From Rhizopus arrhizus (taxonomy: Eukaryota; Mucoromycota; Mucoromycetes; Mucorales; Rhizopodaceae): a stretch of DNA of 64,000 nt. The stretch is from the NCBI GenBank assembly GCA_024220505.1, contig JAKZZE010000029.1:496001-560000 (forward strand), given 5' to 3'. Position numbers and translations under genes: made by a program. Shown piece by piece: positions 23,261 to 36,448 of the stretch. The notes under the pieces are model-generated. The model was given only the letters and a program-made list of their open reading frames with translations. It searched no databases and was not told where the DNA came from. Within the stretch, counting starts at the first letter, position 1, and the number at the start of each line of letters is the position of its first letter.

Positions 23261-25028
23261 TTATCGTTTCTTTGGTGCATTGGGTTTTGGTTTATGATAA
23301 ACATGACACTGCAGAAAAAAAAAAAATGAATACGTAGGAAAAGAAAAGACTACTGTGGTTTACCTTGTGTGCATGTCTGTACCAAAGTACACTATTTTTT
23401 CTTTTTACATTACTAACAGCAACCCACTGATGACACTGATGGCAAAGGCCTTCTACTAAATCTTGGTCCATCCAACGTGTCTCTAGTGGTTGAACAAATT
23501 CTTTACCAGACACAGATGATATACCATGAAAGAATTGTTTATGATACCTAAAATGATTGAATAAGCAACATAAAAGTGACCCGGTTGCGATTCATTTTTA
23601 CCAATAGGCACTATTTTTAAGTTGTAGCCATTTGCCAGGCTTACATGTATCACATAAGCCTTCTTTAGATTGTCCATTGTATCGAACCCACTGAGGAGTA
23701 TATTGGTCTCCAGCAAAACGCAATTTTTGTTTGCGAGGTCTTGCTTCAGGATCTGTCCTAGCCGCCTCAACATCCCTTGCAGACATATCAGGGAACTCAT
23801 CGTCATTGGCTTCGATTTCTTCTTCTTCATCCATGTAATAATTTGTCTTTTGTTTCTTTCTTTTCTTCGGTATCAACACAGGCATCTGGTGTCCATACGA
23901 TGGCTGCTGCTGATGTTGTTGCATAGGATCCATAGGCCCGTGAGGAGGTAGTGGCAATTTACCATTGGCCACTGGATAATAATAACGTTGCTGATGATGC
24001 TGCATTTGTGGAGGAAAAGTATAAGTGTAATAGGCTTGAGGTTCTTCACGCTTTTGAGCCATGTCAGGTTGGCGGGAAAGAGGATGGAGCATAGGCATTT
24101 GTTCTTGCTGATGAGGGTGTAAAGGAGGTGGAGGAGGATGATGATAGCGATAGCCATGTGGCATAAGGGGTTGAGTAGGATGATACATGCGCGCAAACTC
24201 ATAAGGATGATGTCCTTCCTCGTGGCTCCAGGTTAATTTGGTAGCCACAGGCTGATCAGGTTGTTTTGCAATAGGAGCAGGAGGTGCAGTAGAAAGGTGA
24301 GCTGGTTTATGCAACAGATCAGATCTTTCCAAAAAAGCATCTGGCATTGTTTGCCAGCTCATATTTACATCATATGAATAACGGCGTTTAGATCCTTCCA
24401 CTTGACCCCATGAATTTTTGTTTTGTGAGGGAATAGACATGTCATCTTGCCACTGCTGATGTCCGCCTACGTATATATTTTTTTAGTTACAAAAGAAAAA
24501 AAAATTTTATGCGCATAAATTTTTTATACACACCCAATTTTTTTTTTTTAAAAAAAAAAGGGAGATTTTATTACTATATTTACCTTTATGTTCAATTTCA
24601 TTTGGTTTAGGAAAAGACATGAGCTTATTAAAATTGGCTAATAACATGGCCGCCTCAATCGAATTTCTTTGTTGTGATAAATGTAAACTAAGTTGATTTT
24701 CATGCTTCAATCCGAATGGTAAACCAAGGATAGCAGGACTACTTTTACGTTTATCATATCTATTTAATAACAAAGCAGGATTCAGTCTATGAGATCTTCC
24801 AGATGAAGCAGAAGGTTCTATTTTATTTTCTTCTATTAATTCATCTTCTTCGTCTTCTTCTTCTGGTTCATCTATTTCTTCTTCTTCGGGAGAGTATTTT
24901 GAATCTTCTTCAACTAAAGTTGGTAAAATAGTAGGAATTTTATTACTTGGTTGTAGAGAAGACTGACTTTCTGCATAATGATGAACAGGATGTTCTTCTG
25001 ATGGTGGAATGTAACCTTGAATATCCAT
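23261..25028 (-). CDS. Rua1 C-terminal-domain transcription regulator-like protein
   Basis: Probable zinc-dependent transcription regulator. Exons are 25028-24584, 24466-23602, 23547-23364 and 23308-23261, giving 513 residues in phase. The N-terminal half is disordered, with an acidic block (SPEEEEIDEPEEEDEEDE) and P/H/Q-rich stretches. A basic patch KKRKKQKT may be a nuclear signal. The C-terminal 170 residues match the Rua1_C (DUF4451) pattern: GLCDTCKPGKWLQLKNSAYW, then YHKQFFHGIS and GLCHQCHQWV, ending in RHAHKCH. The cysteine and histidine pairs suggest a zinc fold. In Ustilago, Rua1 activates a secondary-metabolite cluster; no such cluster is seen here, so the target is unknown. Confidence 0.86.
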
Positions 25029-27679
25029 TTTTATCTATTTTTTTTTATATATAAAGTGACTCGCACTGTACAAATAATGTTTTTGAGGGAAAGGCAAATA
25101 AAAATTAAAAAATAGGGGAGAAAAGAAAGGGGAAGAGAAGTCTCTTTATTTATTTGAAGAGAGAGAAGAAAAAAAATTAGAAGCAAATAAAAAAAAAAAA
25201 ATATTCAAGCAAAGAAAAAGGACAACCAATCAAAAAGTAGGCTGTTTAGCCTCACTTGCATTTGTGACTTGTCCTGTTTGACCTATTTTTACGTCTTATT
25301 TTTATATTAATTCACATGAATTGGATATATTTTGTAGGGAATGACTATTAAGTGTAAAGGAAACAATGAAAAAAAAGTTTTATGCTTTACGTTTCACTAT
25401 TTCTTTTGTATTGCTTTGATTAAGAACTAGTATAACTTGCATTGATGGCTTATTATTTAAATCACAGTTATATAAATGATTGGATAAATTTCAAATTTCC
25501 GAAAATGATTGTATTACATTTCAAAATTAAAAAAAGTGTTTCGAATATCTATCAAGCTTCTTTATACATCAGACTTTGCAATACAAGAAGCCATTAGTTT
25601 ATTTTATTTCATTTTTTATATTAAATTGAAAAAGAATCTTCAAGACATTTTGTTTATATATTTTAAAGCAAACAGCTTATCTATTTTACGAGTTTCACGG
25701 TACCTATTTTTATGCATCATGCAAAAATGATACCCAGAAAAAAAATTGGATGATCTGTCAGTGGCTTATACTTTATGACCCCTGCTTTTTGTTTAATACT
25801 GAAGCTTATTGGTAATGATATGAATCACATTAAAAACTAAACACTTGAATCATACACAATGATTTAATACAGTAAAGAAACAAAAAAAGTTTTGTCGTTT
25901 CACTGTTTCATAACCTATAATTCAATTTTATTGTGACATATAAGTAGCACGTACATCTAAAATATCATTAGCCAAAGTAATCTTAATAAAACCTTTACTT
26001 TTAATTGAAACATAATATCCTTCACATTAGGAAAAGGACAAATGAACAATTCTTAAAGTCGCCATCATTTTAAAAGAAAAAGACCTTAAGCGTTTCATAT
26101 TTACAGCAAACAGCTGTTCTTTCTATTTCAGTATACACAGTTTACCTAAAGTCTGAATATGTTTCTCAAGTTTCATTTTTATGCTATTAATTGTTCAATT
26201 CATCTTTGTCTGCTGTGTTACTGAATGAATTTATAAGGATACCTTATAACTAAAAAAAAGGGTAAATTAGCAAAGGAGACTTCTTCAAGTGACCAACAGC
26301 AAAAGAAAAAGAAAATTTAGTAAGACATGTATGCTTGAAGAATAGTAATAAATAGAGGTTAAAAGGTACGATTGTAGATTAAGAAAAATATAAAAAGACT
26401 TTATTCTGAAATATTTTTTCTTTTTAGGGATTGAATAGTAACAAAGTACAAAGATGACCAAGACAAATAAAATAAGAGTTCTACAGACAACACATACAAA
26501 AATACCAAAAGGCATTTCATACCATACGCTGTTGATTTTCCTATTTTGTCGAGACATTGGTTTTAACTAAACATGCTGAATATATTCTAGAAGAAAAGAA
26601 CACGAAAGATATAACCAGAAATCATATCCATTAAACACATACAGCATTAAATCATCTATAAATTATCTTTGAATTAAAATTGGCGTTTTTTAGCCAGCAT
26701 GCGGGATGGATTTAAGAGATATCAAATGAAAAAATTGATCCCTTTGAATTAGGGTGCTAGTATTAGAAAGTTTCTATAGTTATTTAATTTGATGATACAC
26801 CAATATCTGACGCATGTATTTTGATCTGCGACTGTGATGGAAAGAAAAAAAAATTTTTTTTTACTGCACCCTAAACAGTCCCCACGACACATATAAGAGC
26901 GAGAAACCTCCTTCTGTACGGTTATTTCCTTCTTTCTTATAATAAAAAAAAAAAGGTAAATATACAAAACAAGCTTGTTTTATGAAAAGAAAGCAATGAT
27001 TATAGAAATATTTGCTACTTCTGATGAATAATGAAGCTAAAAAATATCACCAAGATCTATGAGCTTTCTTTAAACAGTTATTTAAATTTCTTTTACTAAT
27101 AATTATTCTTTAGGTTTATCATTTTTCTTTGTCTTTGCAAGTTTGCTTAAGAGGGAAAGAAGGGTAGTCCTTTTATCTATTTTTAAAATAAATCCTTTAT
27201 ACATCAAGATTTTTTTTTTTTTTTTTTTTTTGCTTATTGATTAACAAAGTGCAAATCCATGCTTTTTTAACCCCTTTTAATTGATGTGATCTTGTCCTTT
27301 TTTTTTAATGTACTTTTTACCTGCAACCTACGGTCTATTTAAAACGTATCAATTGACCTTTTTCTCGATTGTTCCACCCTCTTTGAAATACATTTTAAAT
27401 CTTAGATTGTGAGTTAGTCTTCTCAACGACTATAGATCACGTCTATTTTTTTTCTTCGATGCTTGCTTGTACGATAATTTGTAGATAATCTCGGATATCA
27501 ATTGCAATATACCCTGATATTCACGCAGCACAAGAAAGCTTCTTTGCTATCACAGTCTTCAATAATAATCTTTTCTGATTAAAAACAAAACCAACATACC
27601 TAAATTTATGAACATAAGTGGTGAAACATCAGCCCGTTCAAAGTCCTTGATCCTATACTATAAACTTACAGGAGCAAGG

Positions 27680-27683
<4 letters not shown>

Positions 27684-27720
<37 letters not shown>
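27684..27720. repeat. Homopolymer run of 37 T
   Basis: Counted directly in the gene-poor region. No gene or element could be tied to it. Confidence 0.9.
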
Positions 27721-28725
27721 CAAAAAGTTGCTTCCTGATATCCACTATTAGACCATCAAACATAACATCCAAAAGGCTTAAAGCGCATCTTGCATCAGGT
27801 TCTATTTGACTAGTAAGAACCAACCGTTTTCTATCTGTCAATCTTTAGGCAATATTAGTTGTTACTCACTTTTATTTCTGTTCAAACACTTTCCTCAAGT
27901 CGAACGTATGGCAGCATACATAGCTTATGAAGTATAAAGATTATTTTGCAACTCATATAATACTTGGTGACTTTGCTGAATCTACTACAAGCAAGCTAGC
28001 TAACCTATGTAAGAATTCATACAACTCAGTATTTTATAATTGTGCTCGAAGCAAAGCAACCGTAGTCAAATAGGTAGATTTGCAAGCTATAAAGTATGAA
28101 ATCATGGTGCTCCTTTGTATGTATATGAATACTTGCCTAATTATCAGCAACGTTATAGATTTACTGATAGTATTCTGTACCAAATCCTTCTTTCCTTTTA
28201 AAACACGTAAATTGTTCACTTATCTTTGTATACTATGGAGCATGCGTGTGAAGCAGCTGTTGAAAGTGCGAATAAGAGACTTTATAAACCACCCATGATC
28301 AATCCGTCTTGCACATTCGAGGAATTTATCAGAACTCACTCACTTTTCTGTCAAACCCACAAAAGAGTAACTCGGCTTCAGGTCAGATCTTATAAATTTG
28401 AGGAAAAGAAAGCGCCGAGGCTGCATGGTTCGCAAGCTCACGTCACCTGGTACCGAGTTTCTTGCCATTACTTTATACTGGCAGGTTAAATTTCAGTAAG
28501 GTTTTGCTTTCAACAAAACAGCAAATTAATCGTTCGCGTATTTCTAAAAAGAAATCGGTAAATTTGCATTCTGTGTCCATGAAGACATGTTGGCTATTAG
28601 CTGCGTGCCCTCTTGAGACATCAAAAATCAGGTAGCGCTCTCCAACGTTACTTTAGTTACAACAACAAAAAGATCGTTGCGAGCTTTAATATTAATTTGA
28701 TGAATCCACAGCAATCGAAATAATC

Positions 28726-28730
<5 letters not shown>

Positions 28731-28765
<35 letters not shown>
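28731..28765. repeat. Homopolymer run of 35 T
   Basis: Counted directly. It lies near the GC-richer patch at 28.2-28.5 kb but is not clearly linked to it. Confidence 0.9.
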
Positions 28766-28767
<2 letters not shown>

Positions 28768-29536
28768 AAACAAAAACTGCCTTGGCATGAAACGTAGTTG
28801 GTAATGATTTGGAGGATATGTACATATATATAATTTAAGCCAAGGTTGGGAAAATCAGAGAAGGCACTATAAAGTCGTAAAAGGTCATGTAAACAAAACA
28901 TTATTATGGTATCCATTTCCGTAAAGTCAAGAAGCACATCTATTGAAATTAATAAAGAAGATCTTTGTGATCGATAATGTTCAGCACGATCACAAGAGAA
29001 CAAATGGGTTTGATAAAGAAATACAATTTGCTTTCGGAAGACTGTAAAGAGCAATTAGAAGAATTTAACCGTGAGCCTTAAGCAAACATCTTGTATTATT
29101 AAACATAGTATGCTTACAAGTTTAACAAGGGTTATCTTGTAAAGGTACATAAAAGTTAGATTTAGCATCTCAGGGTCTTTTCAATTAGGAACACCGACGA
29201 TCTCAGGTCATTTTCAACAACTGCTTCCGCTGCGTTCAATATAGAAATAAATTTAATGTCACAATGAATAATATAAACGAATAGCTAATTTTGAAATAAA
29301 TATCATTTCCCTGTTATTCTCAAGTGGTTTGATTCAAAGTACAGATAAAGACAAAACATCATCTGATGACAGAGGACCGGAGCTTTTGAGTAGCGAAAAG
29401 AGCCACGGGAAAATCCTAATAGAGAAAAGCCATAAGTGACTTTGAAATTTTAAACTAGTCAACTCATTTAAAGCCCCCTTTTTCTATTTCCACTCTTTTT
29501 TCCATTTTGTTTTTTTTATTTTATTTTATTTACATA

Positions 29537-31498
29537 ATGGAAAAAGTTCCCATAAAGCAAACGTAAGAGAGAGAAAGAAAATATCGCGTTTTGTATTGAT
29601 GTGTTTTATTAGTCAAGTAGAAGAGTTTAAAGAAATAGATAATGTAAGTTTAAATAGACCTACTGCAACAAAAGAAAATACATCATTATTCAATCATGAC
29701 AATAATCAAGTAAAACAATCATAATAAAAACACATAGCGGTATATTAATATCATATAGACAAACATGACACGCGATCAAATTAAATATTGTGGAGCGATT
29801 ATGAGAAACTTGAAAAAACATCGAGACGCCACACCTTTTTTACAACCTGTGGATTACATAAAATTAAATATACCAGATTATCCAAAGATCATTCATCATC
29901 CCATGGACCTTGCCACAGTTGATAAAAAATTAAATTCAGGCCAATACAGTAGTGTGGATCAGTGGATCTGTGACGTTCGATTGGTTTTCAACAACTGCTT
30001 TAAATTTAACGGACCTGAGGCTACGATCTCGATGCTCTGTCAAAATGTAGAATCTGCTTTTGAAAAAAGCTTGAGACAGATGCCACCGAGTAAAACAGTA
30101 AGATTTCTTCATGTGCTTGCAAATAGCCTCTAACTTTCATATAGAGTGAACCATCCAGATCGCCCTACGTTGAATATGACAAAGAAGAAGGGTCAGCAAA
30201 GAAGAAACAAAAGACAAACTCAAAGGAGACTTTTGCTTTAATATCAGAAGATATTCGACCCAAACGAAAGGCCCAAGCGCCCACAAAAGAGTATCCCGAA
30301 ATCAAGCGTAATCCGAGAAAGAACGATGCACAACTCAAATTTTGTGTACAGGCATTAAAGGAATTGAAAAAGAGTAAATACAGAGATATCAATTATCCCT
30401 TTCTTCATCCAGTCGATGTGGTTGCTCTCAATATTCCTGATTATGTTGATATCATCAAACACCCTATGGATCTGTCGACGATTGAAAAGAAATTAAATGA
30501 TGGAGAATATGTTGAACCCAAAGACTTTGAAGAGGATATCAAGCTGATGTTTAACAACTGTTACCTTTATAATCCTCCTTCTTTGCCTATTCACAAGATG
30601 GGCCGTCAATTGGAAAAGGTATTTGATGAAAAATGGGCTCAGAAGCCTCCAAAAACAGAGCCTGTTCCCTTGGTGGATGATGCTCCAGAAGAAGAATTTG
30701 ATGAAGTACTTGAACAACGAAATGACTCGGATGATGGTAAGCTATTCATGTCTTGTGTGTGTAATATATCAATAACATGAACAATAGAACGCGACCAAAA
30801 GATTGCAGAGCTTGAACGCCATATCGCCACCATCTCCCAACAGATTGCATCCATTAAATCTCAAAAGAGAAAGAAACCAACAGAAAAAGCACGTCGTGCG
30901 AGTACCAAGTCAACAAAAGAAAAGAAGACATCTATGCCAAAAGAAAAGAAAAGAAGAACAAGTGCGACGAATAAGACAAAGGAAAGAAAAGAAGAACTTC
31001 CAGAATTTACATTTGATCAAAAGAAGGACTTGAGTGAACGTATCAATAATTTGCAAGGGGATCAATTAAATACAGTCGTTGATATCATTCGAAGTTCGAT
31101 GCCCAATCTGGATGGTGTAAGTCATCATGGAATGTTATTTGGTTGTATATTAATTCATAGTATCATCATAGCAAGGACAAGAAGAAATTGTGTTGGATAT
31201 TGATTCACTTGATAGAAGTACTCTGCACCGGTTGCATGAGTTTGTTACAGGAGAAAGTTTGTTAAAACACCACAAGAAATCATCGCTACCAAAGAAACAA
31301 AGAAACTACGGTGAGCGTACAGAAGAACGTAAGATTCATGAATTAAAAAAAAATCACAAAAATTCCATTCTAGTAAAGGATACAAACTAACACTCATTTA
31401 CATTTTAAATCTATCATGTAGATTCTTCAAGTGAAAGTGGTGAATCGGGTAGTGAATCAGGATCTGAATCTGATGACAGTGCAAGTAGTTCGGATTGA
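29537..31498 (+). CDS. BET-family double-bromodomain protein (Bdf1/BRD-like)
   Basis: Chromatin reader that binds acetylated histones. Exons are 29537-29562, 29613-29709, 29759-30097, 30145-30736, 30788-31116, 31172-31310 and 31422-31498, giving 532 residues in phase. Bromodomain 1 shows DYIKLNIPDYPKIIHHPMDL and VFNNCFKFNG. Bromodomain 2 shows DVVALNIPDYVDIIKHPMDL and MFNNCYLYNPP, with the acetyl-lysine-binding Asn in each NNC motif. A basic KR-rich region follows, then an ET domain (FDQKKDLSERINNLQGDQLN, EIVLDIDSLDRSTLHRL), and an S/E/D-rich tail (SEED). The first coding exon (MEKVPIKQT) is short and was chosen because it opens in frame into a good acceptor. It is convergent with EB1, with only 37 bp between the stop codons. 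Its locus is 1.4 kb from GCN5, which writes the marks such proteins read. Confidence 0.95.
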
Positions 31499-31535
31499 TT
31501 AGATACCAAATAAAAAAAAAAAGATACTTTTTTAA

Positions 31536-32730
31536 TTAAAATGTTTCATCATCGTCATATTCTACAGAAGCTTTGTTTGCTTCTTCATCTTCAGGTGGAA
31601 CTTCAAATCCCTCCTAAAAAGCAATGTTAATATACTACTTAATAATAAAAGATGGCTATCATAGTTACCTCTGTGCTGTATAAGATATGTTGAATATTTT
31701 GCAAGACAGGAATGGCTTCATGTTCTGTTTTACCGCTGTCTGCCAATGCCAATTCAATACTTTCTAAATTTTCTTGAACCTCAATTTCAATCTCACGTAA
31801 TTTTCCGAAATAAAAGTCGCGTTCCTTTTCGAGACCATCCACAGTCAACTTGAGTTCTGCAATTTGCTTATTAAGATCAATGATTGCCGAAGCAGATTGA
31901 TTATCCAAAGCACTAGGACGTCCACCTCGGCTTACACTACGAGCAGCTATTTGGGTGTCAATGTCTATTCCGTACTCAACCCATTCGATCTTTACCTGGT
32001 GTCTTTGTTGCCTTTTTACCAGCGGCACTGACACGACCACTTGAAGCAGCAGATGGACTCTTGGTGGTCGCTGTACTTGGAGCACCTCTTTCACGACGAC
32101 CGACAGCATCATACTCTCCTCCAGGAAAATTTTGGTCCCAATATCTCTTTACCCACTGCATGAATTCTAAATTGTCTTGAAGTTTACATTTAACTAAACG
32201 ATCAACGGGTATAATCTATCATTGACTTTAATTACGTGTGTGTGGGCTAAAGAATATATTGTCACATACCTTGTCTACTCTTTTTTTTTAAAAAAAAAAA
32301 TATGAAGTTTATAATAAAAGAAAAATAAGAGGAGAAAAAAGGGGAGAGAAGTCGATAAGTTTCAAGCTGAAACAAAAAAAAAAGGTGTACTTACTTGTGC
32401 TTTTTAAAGGTATTTTGTAAAATTTTGAAGTTGTTTACAAACTCATATTCAAGTTTAGCTTCAAACTTAACTTTCTGAACAGGAACATCATCTAAAGAGT
32501 TTTATGTAAGGAAAGAGGTATTCACAGAAAAACAAAAAAAGGTGATGAACATACTAAAGATGGAGTCAAAGATTTGACAGTAAGCAGCACCTACAGTGGA
32601 TTACATAAGTTTTCATGAAATGTAGAAAAGAGATTTTTTGTTTACCTGTTCCAGCTTGTTCCACTTTAGTATACCTTGTGCTTAAAAGTTCATTAAGCCA
32701 ACTCAATAATTCAGTACGAGATTCACCCAT
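31536..32730 (-). CDS. EB1-type microtubule plus-end-binding protein (Bim1/Mal3 family)
   Basis: Tracks growing microtubule tips and recruits partners. Exons are 32730-32646, 32590-32555, 32491-32395, 32279-32270, 32215-31996, 31946-31669 and 31613-31536, giving 267 residues. The calponin-homology domain (about residues 1-110) has the usual start [13 protein letters not shown] and [16 protein letters not shown]. The text then runs [26 protein letters not shown], where VDK comes from a 10-nt exon. A basic S/T/A-rich linker follows, then a coiled coil with EB homology region ([20 protein letters not shown]). The acidic tail ends DDDETF, resembling the EEY/F tail that CAP-Gly proteins bind. Family call is very safe. 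Confidence 0.95.
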
Positions 32731-32848
32731 ATTGTGTATGTAAAGAAGAAGAAAGAAACAAGAAGAAAAAAGGGGGACACGTGTTGTAATTCAATCTGAG
32801 TCTTCTTTGGCCCTGAAAAAAAAAAAAAAAAAAAAAAAAAAGAAGAGT

Positions 32849-34384
<1,536 letters not shown>

Positions 34385-34578
34385 TGACTCTCTATTTCTT
34401 TTTAAATCTACTTTATCGTTTCAATCCAACCTTTTTTAAGATTCTGCATAAAGTATAAAATTCTACCTTGGTCTGTATTCCTTGACGCATTATACAGAAT
34501 TTGTCTATGTAATTATGTTGTATCAGTGAAATCCTATAGAATAAGCATGCGTATGCTTGTGTGTGTGTGCGTTGATTT

Positions 34579-34927
34579 TTACTTCTTTAATGATATTATA
34601 TCTTCATCCTCATATGTATCATCGTCAAACTTTCCCTTTTCCTATTTAAATATATTAATATATCTACAACTGCATCTTGTACGTCTATACTTCAAGCAGT
34701 TCAGCGAGCCTTAAAGCAACTTTTAAGCGTCTTTGAAGGTCTTGACTTTGATCGACATGGTCTAAAAGAACATGTCCACACTGACATACATTGCTATCCT
34801 CTTCAACCAAGCGATACCCTTTACAAACTAAACACAGATCACAAGGCATGAATCGTGCAATCAATTTATGCTTTTGTTCATTGCTCATTTCCTGAAGTTG
34901 AGGAAATAACGAAGGTGAGGTTGCCAT
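34579..34927 (-). CDS. Small PCAF_N-like zinc-binding protein upstream of GCN5
   Basis: Model of two exons, 34927-34691 and 34641-34579, giving 99 residues. The alternative of no splicing adds only one residue after LLE. The visible core is CDLCLVCKGYRLVEEDSNVC then QCGHVLLDHVD, a set of Cys and His pairs followed by a helix (QRRLKVALRLAELLE). This resembles the start of the PCAF_N domain found at the N-terminus of animal and protist GCN5. The second exon is acidic (KGKFDDDTYEDEDIISLKK). It sits head-to-tail with GCN5, and a phase-compatible splice from GAA at 34691 to the TCA just before the GCN5 ATG (34387-34385) is possible. It could therefore be a separate protein or an alternative 5' part of GCN5. 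Function is inferred only from similarity by eye. Confidence 0.6.
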
Positions 34928-35083
34928 CTTGAAAGCATAAATTATAAAAAGAAAAAGAAAAAAAGAAAAATTAAACTTTATTATTCCTCCTCCCTTTCAT
35001 TCAATAATGATTTTAGTCACACAGCAACATGAAAGAAATAAAGAAAGGTTGACTGATTACAATACAATTATCATACATTATTT

Positions 35084-36448
35084 TTATTTCTCTTGTTTTT
35101 TATTTTCTTCTTCTTTTGACAATGAACTAGTAAGATCAGGTGCGTTTTTTAATTCACTTGTAGAATATTCTCTTGATTGAGACTTGAGTCCGTCTTTTGT
35201 GTTGTGAACTACATCTTTATCACCTAGCGATGTCTTTATCTTCTTGTACCATTCTTCTTCTGATTGACCATGCAAAAAGGCCACAATTTCCACTGTCATG
35301 TTATCACAGCCTATGCCTGTTGCACCTGTTTGATCAGCAAGACAGTGATCCATGAGCTTTTCACAAATCACTTTTAATGGTACATTGTCTGCTACGTGTT
35401 GACGTATAAACTTGGCTACTTCTTGATTTGTCATGCAATCCCAAATACCGTCACAGGCCAAGACGAGAAATTCATCCTTTTCTGTTAGCTTGTGTCTTGT
35501 CACGTCCGGATCAGCTATAAGATTACGCATGTGAGAAAGGAGGAGAATAGGACGTGTTCTAAAGTACCTGTTACGACTTGCTTCTCTGGTGGTAAATTAG
35601 TGGATGATTTGAATTCAAAATCACCTAATGCTCTTGATAATGCCAAATTACCTATTCAACAGCATTAGCTCTTTATACTCTTATCATTTAAAAATTACCA
35701 TTGACTCTTCCAAACTCAACATGTCCACCGGCATTTTCAATACGTTGCGTCTCCTTTGGATTACTTGGCTTATGATCTTCTGATAAAGCAATGGCTACTC
35801 CTTTTGTACAAATAATCGCACGAGAATCACCCGCATTACCCTAACAATCACTTAGGAAAAGAAAAATGACAAGTGCGACATGCTCTACTTACGACATATA
35901 ATACATTATCTTTTGTTAATAAAGCAACGATAGAAGTACAACCTGAAGGATCATGCTGCAGATCAGGATCTTTGATGATGTTAGAAACATTGTATAAAGT
36001 AGGATAACAAGCTGTACCTTGTCTTAAATCTGAATCTATTTTTAAAAAGCCCTTTTTGATGCTTTCTTTTATGTTGCCATCTTTAAAATCTTGTGAATCG
36101 ATAATATTCTCTGCAAGATGTTGACTACTATATTTTGCTACTTTGCTTCCTACATTTAAATCCTATTCATTAGCCTCTTACCAAACATAGGCATTATTTC
36201 ATTCACATTACCACCGTGTCCATCAAATACTGCAAAAAATGCAGTTCCTGTATTTTCATAATCAAGTAAAGTTGTATGTGCATCCTCCATAGCTTTATTT
36301 TGAAGGCATAAGTGTACATTTCTCTTTTAAACTATTATCACTTACTTATTCTCCATCCTTGCATAGAAGAAGCACCATACATCAAACGTGTATCTTTGTC
36401 TTCTGTACTATGTTTTGTTGTAACAGGCTCCGATAGTATTTGGCCCAT
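35084..36448 (-). CDS. PP2C-type serine/threonine phosphatase (Ptc2/Ptc3-like)
   Basis: Metal-dependent protein phosphatase of stress and checkpoint signalling. Exons are 36448-36346, 36292-36212, 36149-35893, 35840-35699, 35651-35568 and 35514-35084, giving 365 residues in phase. Motifs in order: [71 protein letters not shown] and [10 protein letters not shown]. The metal-binding aspartates in DGHGG, CDGIWD and DNMT are all present. It starts MGQ, so N-myristoylation (MGQxxS) is possible. The C-terminal 60 residues are hydrophilic and unlike the catalytic core. The neighbour downstream is the PCAF_N-like gene, 157 bp away on the same strand. Confidence 0.95.

Larger units (their letters stand above)
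25029..29536. other. Gene-poor region of 4.5 kb
   Basis: AT-rich with homopolymer runs: 27209-27231 (about 23 T), 27684-27720 (37 T) and 28731-28765 (35 T). A somewhat more GC-rich patch at about 28226-28480 has a short open frame (CTFEEFIRTHSLFCQTHKR), and 29130-29450 is also of higher GC. Both may be decayed insertions, but I recognise no family. No exon chain was found. Confidence 0.5.

Noticed and set aside
28226..28489. Candidate small gene near 28.3 kb
   Set aside because: Open frame of higher GC but no domain, no exon partners and no start-context support; kept only as a possible relic.
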